The notes beneath the pieces were generated by a model, which saw nothing but the letters and a program-made list of their open reading frames with translations, searched no databases and was not told the origin of the DNA. From Caedibacter sp052030685 (GTDB lineage: Bacteria; Pseudomonadota; Gammaproteobacteria; Francisellales; Francisellaceae): DNA of 64,000 nucleotides. The DNA is taken from positions 1 through 64,000 of the forward strand of contig NZ_JBQAJM010000007.1 in the NCBI RefSeq assembly GCF_052030685.1. Reading direction: 5' to 3'. Of this stretch, positions 43,491 to 52,896 are shown piece by piece. A program made the translations under genes and the position numbers. Every line of letters starts with the position of its first letter. The first letter of the stretch is position 1.

Positions 43491-44295
43491 CAAGCGTGAA
43501 ATACTTATCAACGACCATTACTTCCATTTCTTACCTAAGTATTTTCATATTTTTCGTTCACTTGTCAAAAACCTTATTCAGAAAACAGGCGCTAGCAGTG
43601 TTCACCTAAACATTATAAAACCTGACGATACGGTATTTGATATTCCGCTTCATCAACATAATTACTTTGATTGGCATTATAGTCAACCTATTAGCGCTGA
43701 TCCATTATATGGTTATCACAATTTACTTCAGTTACCACATCTTTTTTACTATAACAGCTTACAAAAACTAGCCCCAGACCTGCCTAGTAATTTAGCATTG
43801 ACACTCGACCCGTTTCTACCCATTATTGTTGCCAAAATTTTAAATACAGATAATTCAATTAACCTTATCACCTTAGGTTTTCAGTATTTGCATGATATTA
43901 AAATATCTATCGGTGAGATATATCCAGTTCTCCAGCAATTTAATAATGCACTTGCCAATATGATGATGGATAAACAATATGCCATTGATCAATGCAATAT
44001 CACTGGGGTAGCAAATCCAATTCAACTAAATACAATCGCCAATCCAGCTTACACATTGATCAGTCAGCTCAACTTATCAGAAAAAAAGACATTGTTAGCT
44101 ATTTATCATGGCTATATCACAAATAAAGATATTTCAACCCAGATTTACCGCTCTTCTCGAACAGCAGAAATTATTGTAAAAAAGCTCATCTCACTCTTTA
44201 ATTGCAATACACGTTATGCACTATGGCTGAATATACGCAATATGCACGAACTTGTATATGCAATTGTTAAAGACTTATTGACCCAACAAAAGTAA
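43483..44295 (+). CDS. Regulator with degenerate LuxR-type HTH (second of pair)
   Basis: A 270-residue protein with the same plan: an unrecognised N-terminal region of about 200 residues (His/Tyr-rich HNYFDWHYSQPISADPLYG near 65) and a C-terminal LNLSEKKTLLAIYHGYITNK then DISTQIYRSSRTAEIIVKKL and ISLFNCNTRYALWL, matching a LuxR-type HTH. DWHY...DPLYGYHN resembles the ligand region of some LuxR solos, weakly. It is translationally coupled to the first gene and converges on the RHS gene. Confidence 0.65.
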   Translation: MANKREILINDHYFHFLPKYFHIFRSLVKNLIQKTGASSVHLNIIKPDDTVFDIPLHQHNYFDWHYSQPISADPLYGYHNLLQLPHLFYYNSLQKLAPDLPSNLALTLDPFLPIIVAKILNTDNSINLITLGFQYLHDIKISIGEIYPVLQQFNNALANMMMDKQYAIDQCNITGVANPIQLNTIANPAYTLISQLNLSEKKTLLAIYHGYITNKDISTQIYRSSRTAEIIVKKLISLFNCNTRYALWLNIRNMHELVYAIVKDLLTQQK

Positions 44296-44364
44296 CACAA
44301 CGGTTAACTTTATTGATCATTTGAAAACCAGTTTACTGTTATGACATAAAAGACATCGTTTACC

Positions 44365-44380
44365 TGTACATGCATGTACA
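44365..44380. promoter_or_regulatory. Perfect 16-bp palindrome resembling a lux box
   Basis: TGTACATGCATGTACA is perfectly symmetric; with flanks it reads ACCTGTACATGCATGTACAT, whose left half resembles the lux-box half site ACCTGTA. It lies in the 233-base spacer between the convergent 3' ends of the LuxR-like pair and the RHS gene. No promoter is evident next to it, and no immunity-sized gene is seen in the spacer. Confidence 0.4.
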
Positions 44381-44528
44381 TACACATTTGATTGCATGCC
44401 TTGCTTCATGGGTTATTGATCCTATCTCTATTGTTGGGCAGAAAAAATTGAGTGTTTTATAAACCGTAACTTCGAACTGAGGTTACTCATAACCGGCAAA
44501 GATAAATGTCGTTCAATATGTTGAAGTG

Positions 44529-47500
44529 TCATTTGCTAGGGTGATCGACCCTGTAAGTACTAGCAGTGAACTTATTGATCGCTACTATAAATACCCTTGA
44601 TTTACGTCTTAATAACCAATTGCTGACTTTCTTTTTTGATACAAGAATATCATACTCTGCCTTTAAGTCCTTAAGTTCTATATCTATTAACGGAGAGTTT
44701 AGTCGATATTCATCAATAGTAAGCTTCATATACTTCTGAGCCAAGCGCACAGCCATCATGTCCAAAGAATGTACATTATCGACAACCAAATACCATTGCT
44801 CACGATTATCGAACCTAGCTATAGCATCGTTATAAACTGCCTCACCATTATCAGGAATAGAATCCTCCTTATTAGCATAACTACTACTATCTTTAGATTC
44901 TTTAATATCAACATTACTTTCGCTAATATTTGTAGTATACCTATTTTTTTCTGGTTCTAGGATAGTAGAAAATTGTTCACTATTATCCCTCGATGCTTTT
45001 TTGATTTTCGCTACTGGATCTCTCACATACTTCTCAGAGTAAGCTACTTTTAAAATTTCAATATTCTTATCTAGTCTAGCGGTTATCATTGTAACTCTGG
45101 CAATATTCAGCAGATCCAATGGCGCGGTAACAGCAAAAAGAATACTGCTAACATCTGCATTAAACCCATTTCTAAACATGGATATTCCAGTCAACACTGT
45201 GGATGACAGTCCTGCAAGAGCAGAAGTCACATCTAGTCCATAGTTCAACATACCTAATGCTAGCGATGTCCCACCAGTTTCTGGCGTTAGTAATATACCA
45301 CAAACACCTAGCAGTATTGACAATCCTGATGTGCTATACGACGCTATACTAATTGCATCATGCCCATTTGGATCAATATTCATAGTCGGCGAGCCATTAA
45401 ATGCAGCAAACCGATTTAAATTCCGATCATCTCTGGAGATAAATTGCTTTAGCTCAGGAGAATAATAGCGCGATTGCATATAATAATTCCCACTCTCGCT
45501 ATCGTAATAAGCGCCACCATACTGATATGGGTTATCACTTAACGCAAATGACGCCTGTGTGCTTTGAGTGTGACTGTTTGCACTTAGCTTGTTCCCTGTC
45601 TTTAAATCGATCTGCAGACCATAGTCATCTAAAAAGACACTGTTTGACTTCCCCGTATTGAGATTAAAATCAGCGGGAGAGTTTCTACCTGTAGAAAGCA
45701 ATAACTGTTTCTCAATCTGACCGTTATCCTTATAGTAACGGATAAAATGCCCCAGATAACTAGCAGTGCTGTCACCTGATTTACTACTTTCTAGTTCACC
45801 ACCATCATAGTAATAGATGCCATTCGTTTGATTTCCTTTATAGATTCTTTGCCCTGAAGGATCATACGCATAATCTGTTTGCGTACCTTGTTCACTGACA
45901 TAAGTCTTTAAACGATTCATGCTGTCATACATATAGATCAGCGCATTGTTAATATGCGTTAAATTACCATTATTATCATAGGCGTAGGTCTTGGTAATAT
46001 TATTTGTCTTATCTAACTCCGTCTTCAACTGCCCCAGACGGCTCAAATCATAGCCATATTCGATATCTCTATGATTACTAATATCCTCAACCATATTGCC
46101 CAAAATATCATAACGATATTGATGTGTCAGTTGCGCTTGCGTCTCCTTTGCTATACTAACCCTGCTTTGCATTAACTGATCCAGCGCATTATAAGTGTAA
46201 TTGGTTACATTGTTTACGTTATCATCCGTACCATCTGCTGCAGAAACATTTTTTTGTATAATATTGTCATACGCATTATAGGTATTCTCCGTTGTGAGAT
46301 AGATATTACCATCTTTAAGATACTGGTTTTGTTGTTCTCGCCCTTCCTTATCATAACTAAATTGTTGGGTAATGCTCGTCGATGGATTGCTTGCAGTATA
46401 AGAAATACTTTTTGATAAGCCCGAAATCAACGGATTGTCTGCACTGTAATCATTATATGACAAGCTCACCGAATCGCCATAATTATTGCTTAGCGTCGTT
46501 AATCTCCCCATATCATAGACATAGTGAATTTTATTGTGATTAATTTCATGGTTTACCAAAAGACCCGTTGCAGGATCATATTCATCTGTCACTGTCTGTG
46601 ATGGCATATCTCCTGAGTAAGTCGCCTGAGTTACATGCCCCTGAAAATCATATTGGTAATCAATACTTCCATGAATGCCATGATCTGATAGATACTGAAG
46701 ATGACTTATTTGCCCTGTGTGTTGATCATATCGACTGCTTAGTGATAACTCCAGTCTATTATCTGGCGTGTAATGCTCCACTTTGTAAGGCATCCCGGCA
46801 AGTCTGCCCTTATCTGAATCATTCTGATTAGCATAGGCATATTTTGTTACATTACCATTGTAATCCGTCTCCTGAGCAAGTCGTCCATCCTCATCATACT
46901 GATAAGCTTTACAAATCTTACCTTTGTCATAGCAGACGCCTGTTGCCTGACCCTGTATGTTAAAGTGCGTAATAGGAGAGCTAAAAAAGACCTCAGATGT
47001 ATTTGCAGGATCAAATAACTGAGCCTGCATAATCTGATTACTAAAATCATCATAGCGATAGGTCACTTGACTATAAGGCTTATCTGCCAACGTCATACTT
47101 TGTTTTGTCAACCGACCTTGAGCGTCATAGCTATCGATTACTTTCTTTCTAACTTTAGCTGTATCCTCTGATTGCCCTATATAAAAACTTTTTTGCACTA
47201 ACGTATGACCTAATCCGTCAAAGCTCTGTGCAAACTTCTGCTTAAGCTGACCATTCGCGTAGCTTTTACGATAAATCTCCTTACCTAACCAGCTATAACT
47301 CTTTTGATAAGTTGTTGCGTTAAGACTTGCCTGCTGCGTCATATAACATAGCGAGTCATCAAACCCTGGAACACTGCCACAAACCGCATTGTACGCATAA
47401 TGCAGTGCGTTTTTGATTTTCCCTGTTTCATGATCGCCCCAATAACTTATCTGCCCAGCAGGGCGTAAAAACTCATCATAGCTATAAACCGTGTCATTAC

Positions 47501-50015
47501 CAAAACGATCTTGGCTTAAAACAGGCTGCCCAATCTGATAATCATAGCTTATTGCAGAAATCAGACTCCATGAACCAGCCCCTGCGGTTATAGGGTTCTG
47601 CACCGCTTTATTCAACATTTCTGTTTTAATAACATGTCCAGCCGTATCCAAATAACGCTTCTGGGCATTGCCTACACTATCTATCTGGATAATCGTATTC
47701 TGACGATCGTCATAGTACCAACGATTGCTTAAGCCATTAGGTTTTGTTTCACGTAATTTTCGACCACTAACATCATATTGCATAGTCGTCATCAAGCCTG
47801 AGGGCTTAACCTCATTCAATACGGAATTATTAAAACCATCTGTCTTAATTGAGCCAAATACATATTTATCACTATAAGGGGAACTACTATAAGTAATAAT
47901 ATCTGGATATTGTGAAGCATGAGCCTGCTGCAGGTAAAAGGAATAATACGTCAATGATTTATTATCAGCTTGAATTGTTTCCTGACATAGTAACCCGGGT
48001 GCTTTTACATAATCATGCGTTGAAATATTCAGTGATTGATCTGTGGGAATACCCTCTGCAGAGCAATAATGATTTAGCGTACTGTACTGATAACCAATGG
48101 TTCTGTCGGTCGTTAAATCAGAAGATCCAAAACCACTTTTTTCTTCTTTTCTTACCAATAACCCATCGGCATTGGTATAATCCGTTTGCAAAACTCGTAC
48201 CATTTGAGCGCCATCGTTTGTCGCCAAATAATCCTTCACTGTTTTGCGTTGCGGTAACAGATGATTATCACTGTCATAAACAGTGCTTTCCTCGTAAATC
48301 AGTTCTCCTGTTTTATTAGCAATACAATCATCACTCGTACAGGCTGTTGGCGCATATACCTTGGATGACGTAGTTTGATTATAATCATTATATGCTTTTT
48401 GTTGTAATTGATAAAAAACAGGTTGACTTGCTTTATTATAGGTAATCGTTTCCGTTGTGATGGGTAACCTGAAATCACTTGGCAAAACCTTGCGTGATCC
48501 ATAGCTCACAGGCGCGGGATAAATCAAACGCTGTTTCGACAAAAGATCACAACTCCCTCCACTATTGCAGCTTCTAGTAAGTGTTTCGATCGCATTACTT
48601 AGGTAGTTATAACGCTTGACTGTCTGTAAATCTCCATCAATAACTGTTCGACTATACATCACTTTATCCGGCTCACCAGTAGGATCCTCCATCATGGTAT
48701 CCTCGCCAAACTTCAAACCGTTGTTATATGCTCCATGATACTGATAGGTTAATGTGTTTTGTTCCTTTGCATCTAACAACGACTCATGTGTCACCTTATT
48801 GACAATGGGAACAGGTGAACCAATACGCGAACCATCCTCGTAATTAATTGTAATAGCCTTAAGCCATGTCGTAGCATTACCTGATAAGCCTTGCGATACA
48901 CCCTGTGTTACCTGCTGAAGAAGATTGTCATAATTAGGATCGTATTTAAAAATCACATGGTTATATACCTCTGAAGCAGCATTTACAGCACTGTACTCTT
49001 TACCAACTGTATTAGCAAAAGAATGTAGTGAACCGTCGTAATTGAGCTTTAACTGAGCCTGATAAGCATCACCGCTAGCGTTTTTCAAATAATGTATATT
49101 GATGTTATTATGATCACAACTCAATTGAATCTCACCCAATGCATCTTTAATGCCAACTAATTTATTGTAGAGTGGATTTTTGACTTGAGATGCATAGATG
49201 TATTGAAGGCTGTGATATTGATTATATTTCTGATTATCCACATACCTGTCATCCGTCACTGCCACCGCCAGACCTTTGTCTGAGAAATAGATATGCTGAC
49301 CCGTTTTGTAACGAATGACCCAGTGATAATTTACCGTTGTAAATGCATCTTTTTCAGCATTATAAATATGAAGATCGCCTGCTATTTTATCTAATTTATA
49401 CAACGCACTTGCCCCATAAACAAGGTTGCTTTTTATCAGTGTCTTGCCATCAGTCGAAATACTGCTGTAATTAGGATTATAATAAGTACCAGCCCCTTTG
49501 ATATAGAGAACATACCGGTTCTCTTTCTGCAGAATAAAGGGAATATCACTAAAAAACATATGCTTTGGCAAACCTAATAAACGACCATCTCCTCCAAAAT
49601 AAGAAAGATCAAAACCGGAGTCATAACTCATCGACGGTGACGATGCAGAAAACGCACTTACATTTGGCAAGGTGATGCTTGCTGACGCTGTCCCCGTTAC
49701 CGGATTAACCGTAACATCAAAGGGGCTCGCAAATGCTTTTTTAGCTTCCGTATTACTGGCTGCCGCTTTCTTACCATCCGCATCACCACTTGCATTCAAG
49801 TTTACCTGCGATTGCTTGTGTTGCTTCTTTTGAGCAACAGATTCATCGTTAAGATCATTCATACGATGAGCATCAGCATGGCCTTTTGATAATAAGGTCA
49901 CCTCAACCTTATCATGCCTTACCGTCACCGCTGGCAAATTACTGACTGATGCAAAACACAACTGTGTAAATTGCAGGCCAGATAACATTACAACGGATAT
50001 CACTTTTTTATTCAT
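44529..50015 (-). CDS. Large secreted RHS-repeat protein
   Basis: An 1828-residue RHS/YD-repeat protein. It starts with a signal peptide (MNKKVISVVMLSGLQFTQLC). Residues about 95-160 resemble the SpvB/TcB N-terminal region (VTGTASASITLPNVSAFSAS then SPSMSYDSG). Many YD repeats follow between about 690 and 1450 (for example MQYDVSGRKLRETKPNG). The RHS core is near 1500-1553 with GGAYYDSESGNYYMQSRYYS and PELKQFISRD, ending at IDPNGHD. The last 275 residues are a distinct region: hydrophobic segments to about 1640, then a charged domain, as in polymorphic toxins; no nuclease or other toxin motif is recognised. It starts 4 bases after a secreted-protein gene. No immunity gene follows on the same strand. 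Confidence 0.9.
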   Translation of the reverse strand: MNKKVISVVMLSGLQFTQLCFASVSNLPAVTVRHDKVEVTLLSKGHADAHRMNDLNDESVAQKKQHKQSQVNLNASGDADGKKAAASNTEAKKAFASPFDVTVNPVTGTASASITLPNVSAFSASSPSMSYDSGFDLSYFGGDGRLLGLPKHMFFSDIPFILQKENRYVLYIKGAGTYYNPNYSSISTDGKTLIKSNLVYGASALYKLDKIAGDLHIYNAEKDAFTTVNYHWVIRYKTGQHIYFSDKGLAVAVTDDRYVDNQKYNQYHSLQYIYASQVKNPLYNKLVGIKDALGEIQLSCDHNNINIHYLKNASGDAYQAQLKLNYDGSLHSFANTVGKEYSAVNAASEVYNHVIFKYDPNYDNLLQQVTQGVSQGLSGNATTWLKAITINYEDGSRIGSPVPIVNKVTHESLLDAKEQNTLTYQYHGAYNNGLKFGEDTMMEDPTGEPDKVMYSRTVIDGDLQTVKRYNYLSNAIETLTRSCNSGGSCDLLSKQRLIYPAPVSYGSRKVLPSDFRLPITTETITYNKASQPVFYQLQQKAYNDYNQTTSSKVYAPTACTSDDCIANKTGELIYEESTVYDSDNHLLPQRKTVKDYLATNDGAQMVRVLQTDYTNADGLLVRKEEKSGFGSSDLTTDRTIGYQYSTLNHYCSAEGIPTDQSLNISTHDYVKAPGLLCQETIQADNKSLTYYSFYLQQAHASQYPDIITYSSSPYSDKYVFGSIKTDGFNNSVLNEVKPSGLMTTMQYDVSGRKLRETKPNGLSNRWYYDDRQNTIIQIDSVGNAQKRYLDTAGHVIKTEMLNKAVQNPITAGAGSWSLISAISYDYQIGQPVLSQDRFGNDTVYSYDEFLRPAGQISYWGDHETGKIKNALHYAYNAVCGSVPGFDDSLCYMTQQASLNATTYQKSYSWLGKEIYRKSYANGQLKQKFAQSFDGLGHTLVQKSFYIGQSEDTAKVRKKVIDSYDAQGRLTKQSMTLADKPYSQVTYRYDDFSNQIMQAQLFDPANTSEVFFSSPITHFNIQGQATGVCYDKGKICKAYQYDEDGRLAQETDYNGNVTKYAYANQNDSDKGRLAGMPYKVEHYTPDNRLELSLSSRYDQHTGQISHLQYLSDHGIHGSIDYQYDFQGHVTQATYSGDMPSQTVTDEYDPATGLLVNHEINHNKIHYVYDMGRLTTLSNNYGDSVSLSYNDYSADNPLISGLSKSISYTASNPSTSITQQFSYDKEGREQQNQYLKDGNIYLTTENTYNAYDNIIQKNVSAADGTDDNVNNVTNYTYNALDQLMQSRVSIAKETQAQLTHQYRYDILGNMVEDISNHRDIEYGYDLSRLGQLKTELDKTNNITKTYAYDNNGNLTHINNALIYMYDSMNRLKTYVSEQGTQTDYAYDPSGQRIYKGNQTNGIYYYDGGELESSKSGDSTASYLGHFIRYYKDNGQIEKQLLLSTGRNSPADFNLNTGKSNSVFLDDYGLQIDLKTGNKLSANSHTQSTQASFALSDNPYQYGGAYYDSESGNYYMQSRYYSPELKQFISRDDRNLNRFAAFNGSPTMNIDPNGHDAISIASYSTSGLSILLGVCGILLTPETGGTSLALGMLNYGLDVTSALAGLSSTVLTGISMFRNGFNADVSSILFAVTAPLDLLNIARVTMITARLDKNIEILKVAYSEKYVRDPVAKIKKASRDNSEQFSTILEPEKNRYTTNISESNVDIKESKDSSSYANKEDSIPDNGEAVYNDAIARFDNREQWYLVVDNVHSLDMMAVRLAQKYMKLTIDEYRLNSPLIDIELKDLKAEYDILVSKKKVSNWLLRRKSRVFIVAINKFTASTYRVDHPSK

Positions 50016-50019
50016 ATCA

Positions 50020-50679
50020 CTATACCTCTAAACTCTGAGTATCAGCTACAGATACACTCTCTGCTGGTTTCGTCCAACCAAAATAAGATGTCCCTCTATC
50101 GTGCAAATAAACTGTATAGGAAATATTCTCACCTGATCTACCGCTTCCTGGACAATCATTCCCCTGTGTATCTCCTTGTGATCTAATAATTCTTCCGGCG
50201 CTCTCATCAGAATTAGTGTTATATAAAATATTGTCTGGTACATTAGCATTGCAGTGATTGTGTCCTGTCACACTTCTTATGTGAACTGGCACCTCAATCA
50301 TATCATGGTTAGCATCATCAAAAACACAGTCACCCTGGTCGTTATACTTACCAACCTGTGCCTGAACTAACTCATTAAAGGAATAACCAGAGGGAGGATA
50401 CATAAAAGCTGTCATTGACTCACCTGGTTTGATTTCCTGATTTCGCTGAAATGGAATTGCCTTACCAGGTTCATCCTTTGCATTAACATAAGTAAAATGA
50501 CCAAAACACTTACTCATTGTATCATTTACAATTTCTACTGAGGCAGTTCGATATGGATCATAGTATGCATCATAAAACTGGTTATATATCCGGTGATAAT
50601 CAACAGCAAATGTAATTGTAGGTAAAATATAAAAATTCATCAGCAATATCAGTTTAAGTATATAATGTAATTTTTTCAT
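50020..50679 (-). CDS. Secreted protein paired with RHS (paralogue 1)
   Basis: A 219-residue protein with signal peptide (LKLILLMNFYILPTITFA). No family recognised with confidence. The core is VEIVNDTMSKCFGHF, then IKPGESMTAF, PSGYSFNELVQAQVGKYND and a Cys-containing stretch. The neighbouring protein shares the order KPG...YSF...VG/IG-x-Y...C, so they are paralogues; the pattern of a beta-sandwich with a Gly/Pro-rich loop recalls small secreted lytic proteins, which is only a guess. GGAGATGATAAAGCG precedes the ATG. RHS translation begins 4 bases after its stop. Confidence 0.7.
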   Translation of the reverse strand: MKKLHYILKLILLMNFYILPTITFAVDYHRIYNQFYDAYYDPYRTASVEIVNDTMSKCFGHFTYVNAKDEPGKAIPFQRNQEIKPGESMTAFMYPPSGYSFNELVQAQVGKYNDQGDCVFDDANHDMIEVPVHIRSVTGHNHCNANVPDNILYNTNSDESAGRIIRSQGDTQGNDCPGSGRSGENISYTVYLHDRGTSYFGWTKPAESVSVADTQSLEV

Positions 50680-50821
50680 CGCTTTATCATCTCCATTAGC
50701 ATCGTTAATTAATCATTTCGATATCTATTGATGTCGAGGTACTCCCATAATCATACCCATTTGGTAAATAGACCTGAAATGGTAGCTTAACTAATGAAGG
50801 ATAAGCATAAGCATACAGATC

Positions 50822-51415
50822 TTACTTCCATTCATTCCTCTGTTCACTATGATTCCAAGCAATTGGAAATGAATTGCCATCATCGTTACGTTCACTGTCA
50901 TGGTAATACTTTGTACCCAAAACGTACAATGTATTTCTAGAAGAAGCAGGGAAGTGCGCCAATATCGTCATTGACGGACGATATTGATATAACTGGTTTT
51001 CGTGAGAAGTTATACATTTGCCGCCGATATATTGACCAATTGCAATAACCATCACAAAACTATATGTATCCGATGGAAAGGTCAATGATAAAGCCCCCCC
51101 AGGCTTTAAGATTAACTTTGGATGACTTGCTGGCATATTGCTTTTAGTTAAATCCAAATAACGATTACCTGTATCACTATTCATCGGGCATTCTGAACTA
51201 TCACAAATAACATTTCCATTGGTAACATTACTGTCAGCAACGGTTGATCCAAAATTATAAAAACAGTAATTACTGGTTTTATTATGGAACCTAAAAGTAA
51301 AACCACCTGCATAAGAAAGCGTGGATATCGAAAAGAAACCCACCATGAATAGAAATAATTTTAAAACTATACTGTTAGCTAACAACACATCATTATTATA
51401 AAAATATTTTTGCAT
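50822..51415 (-). pseudogene. Secreted protein paired with RHS (paralogue 2), cut by an in-frame stop
   Basis: About 197 residues from MQKYFYNND (start uncertain; two earlier ATGs exist). Signal peptide LKLFLFMVGFFSISTLSYAGG. The mature part has FRFHNKTSNYCFYNFGS, LKPGGALSLTFPSDTYSFVM and AIGQYIGGKC, parallel to paralogue 1. After the TAA at 50822-50824 the same frame stays open for 38 codons to 50705, reading VKLPFQVYLPNGYDYGSTST near its end, which corresponds to the SYTVYLHDRGTSYFGWT tail of paralogue 1. So a single nonsense change appears to have shortened it. It may still be expressed and exported. Confidence 0.65.
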
Positions 51416-51640
51416 ATTCTGCCCCATAAAATTAGAATTGATAAAATAAGTTTTCATCTTCCTAAAAAAAGAAGATATAAGTAAATTACAGACATAACGA
51501 CTGGAGCAATACGTGGAAACCACTTAACATCATCAATGGATGAATCGATGAACATAGCCAGTTTTTATTTAGTTGATGTCACGAAAAGTAATTTAATCCG
51601 CCAATATTAATATTTATCATCACTTAATTTTAACTACTGC

Positions 51641-52879
51641 TCATGTTTGATAGGTTTCTTTTAAATAAAACTTAATCGTAAACCATGCAATTAATGACAA
51701 TATCGGATAAATTAATAACACCCAAAAATAAGGATTCTCTACAAACGAGGTACATAGACTCAATAATAGACCTACGAGAAACTGCATTATACCACCACTT
51801 ACCGCGCCAAATAAATTTAATATCCCACCAACCAATCCAAAATTTTCTTGCGAGGCATCCTTGGCAATAACTAACACAAACCCTTGAATTGGCGCAATAA
51901 AACCTAATAAAAACAGTCCTATAATCACCCAAAGCAAACTACTATCACCTAAATAGAAAGTAAATATAAAAGCAATAAACTGTAATAAAAAACCATAGGT
52001 CAATATTGGCTTTCTTTGTTTTAGCCACTCTGAAACTATAGGCATTAAAATCGCACCGATAGCTAAACCCAGCCAAAACATGGAAAGCAAAAGACTAATC
52101 TCTACTTCAGCAATATGTCGTAATGACTTAAACGCAGGAATAAGCCAAAATCCAGCCAATGACGCCACTGGCGACCATGCCACAAAACCCGCAAAACCAA
52201 GCTGCAGGTGAAGCTTATTACACACTGCCTTCTTTGCAGCGTGCCAGAGATTCTGTGAATATCTTGGATGGAACTCCCTTGCTCCCCTGAGCATTTTGTC
52301 ACTTTTGGGTAACGTCAAAAAGGTAACAACAAATAGCAAGCTTATCACTGCTAAAACAAATGCAATTTGTTGCCATGAATATATTTGAGTCAGGTAAGCA
52401 ATAGGGGTTTGTCCTAAAATGGCACCTATGCCCACAAAAGCCTGCAATACACTAATTAGTAGTGAATGATATTTAATCGCTGTATATTGAGTTATCACAC
52501 AAACGGCGCAAACAAATGCCATACTTGAACCAACGCCTATGAGTAACCTCGACATTAATAAACCCGAATAGGTGTTTATCAAAGACATAACCACAGCGCC
52601 TAATAAGCAGAAAACACTCATTACAATAGCAACATATCTTGCACCAAAGTAATCAATCATATGTCCGTCAGGAATCTGCAAACCAATGTAGCTGACAAAA
52701 AAAATTGCGCCTAGTGTGCCAAGCTGAACAAGACTTAAACCTAACTCAAATTGAATGGTAGGCAGCAAAGTACTGATAGAAATTTGCAATAAATAGTCAA
52801 AGCAGTAGTACAATAAAAAGACACTGACCACTAAGGTTAGTTTAATTGATTTAAACTGAGGTTTGCTTGCTTTTACCAT
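51641..52879 (-). CDS. MFS transporter
   Basis: A 12-helix major facilitator protein of about 412 residues. Typical loop 2-3 sequence PDGHMIDYFGARYVAIV near residue 70 and LLMSRLLIGVGSSMAF near 105 are seen. It resembles the drug/organic-anion MFS groups found in Francisella relatives; substrate is unknown. The ATG at MVKASKPQF has no close ribosome site, and a GTG five codons earlier is also possible. It follows another MFS gene with a gap of a few bases, so the pair is likely co-transcribed. Confidence 0.85.
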   Translation of the reverse strand: MVKASKPQFKSIKLTLVVSVFLLYYCFDYLLQISISTLLPTIQFELGLSLVQLGTLGAIFFVSYIGLQIPDGHMIDYFGARYVAIVMSVFCLLGAVVMSLINTYSGLLMSRLLIGVGSSMAFVCAVCVITQYTAIKYHSLLISVLQAFVGIGAILGQTPIAYLTQIYSWQQIAFVLAVISLLFVVTFLTLPKSDKMLRGAREFHPRYSQNLWHAAKKAVCNKLHLQLGFAGFVAWSPVASLAGFWLIPAFKSLRHIAEVEISLLLSMFWLGLAIGAILMPIVSEWLKQRKPILTYGFLLQFIAFIFTFYLGDSSLLWVIIGLFLLGFIAPIQGFVLVIAKDASQENFGLVGGILNLFGAVSGGIMQFLVGLLLSLCTSFVENPYFWVLLIYPILSLIAWFTIKFYLKETYQT

Positions 52880-52896
52880 AACGCCAATTGTCACTC

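Noticed and set aside
44296..44528. Immunity gene for the RHS C-terminal domain
   Set aside because: No minus-strand frame of useful size follows the RHS stop before the convergent LuxR-like gene.
46568..48319. Plus-strand frames of 87 and 135 codons opposite the RHS gene
   Set aside because: They are antisense shadows of YD-repeat coding sequence with no family or ribosome site.
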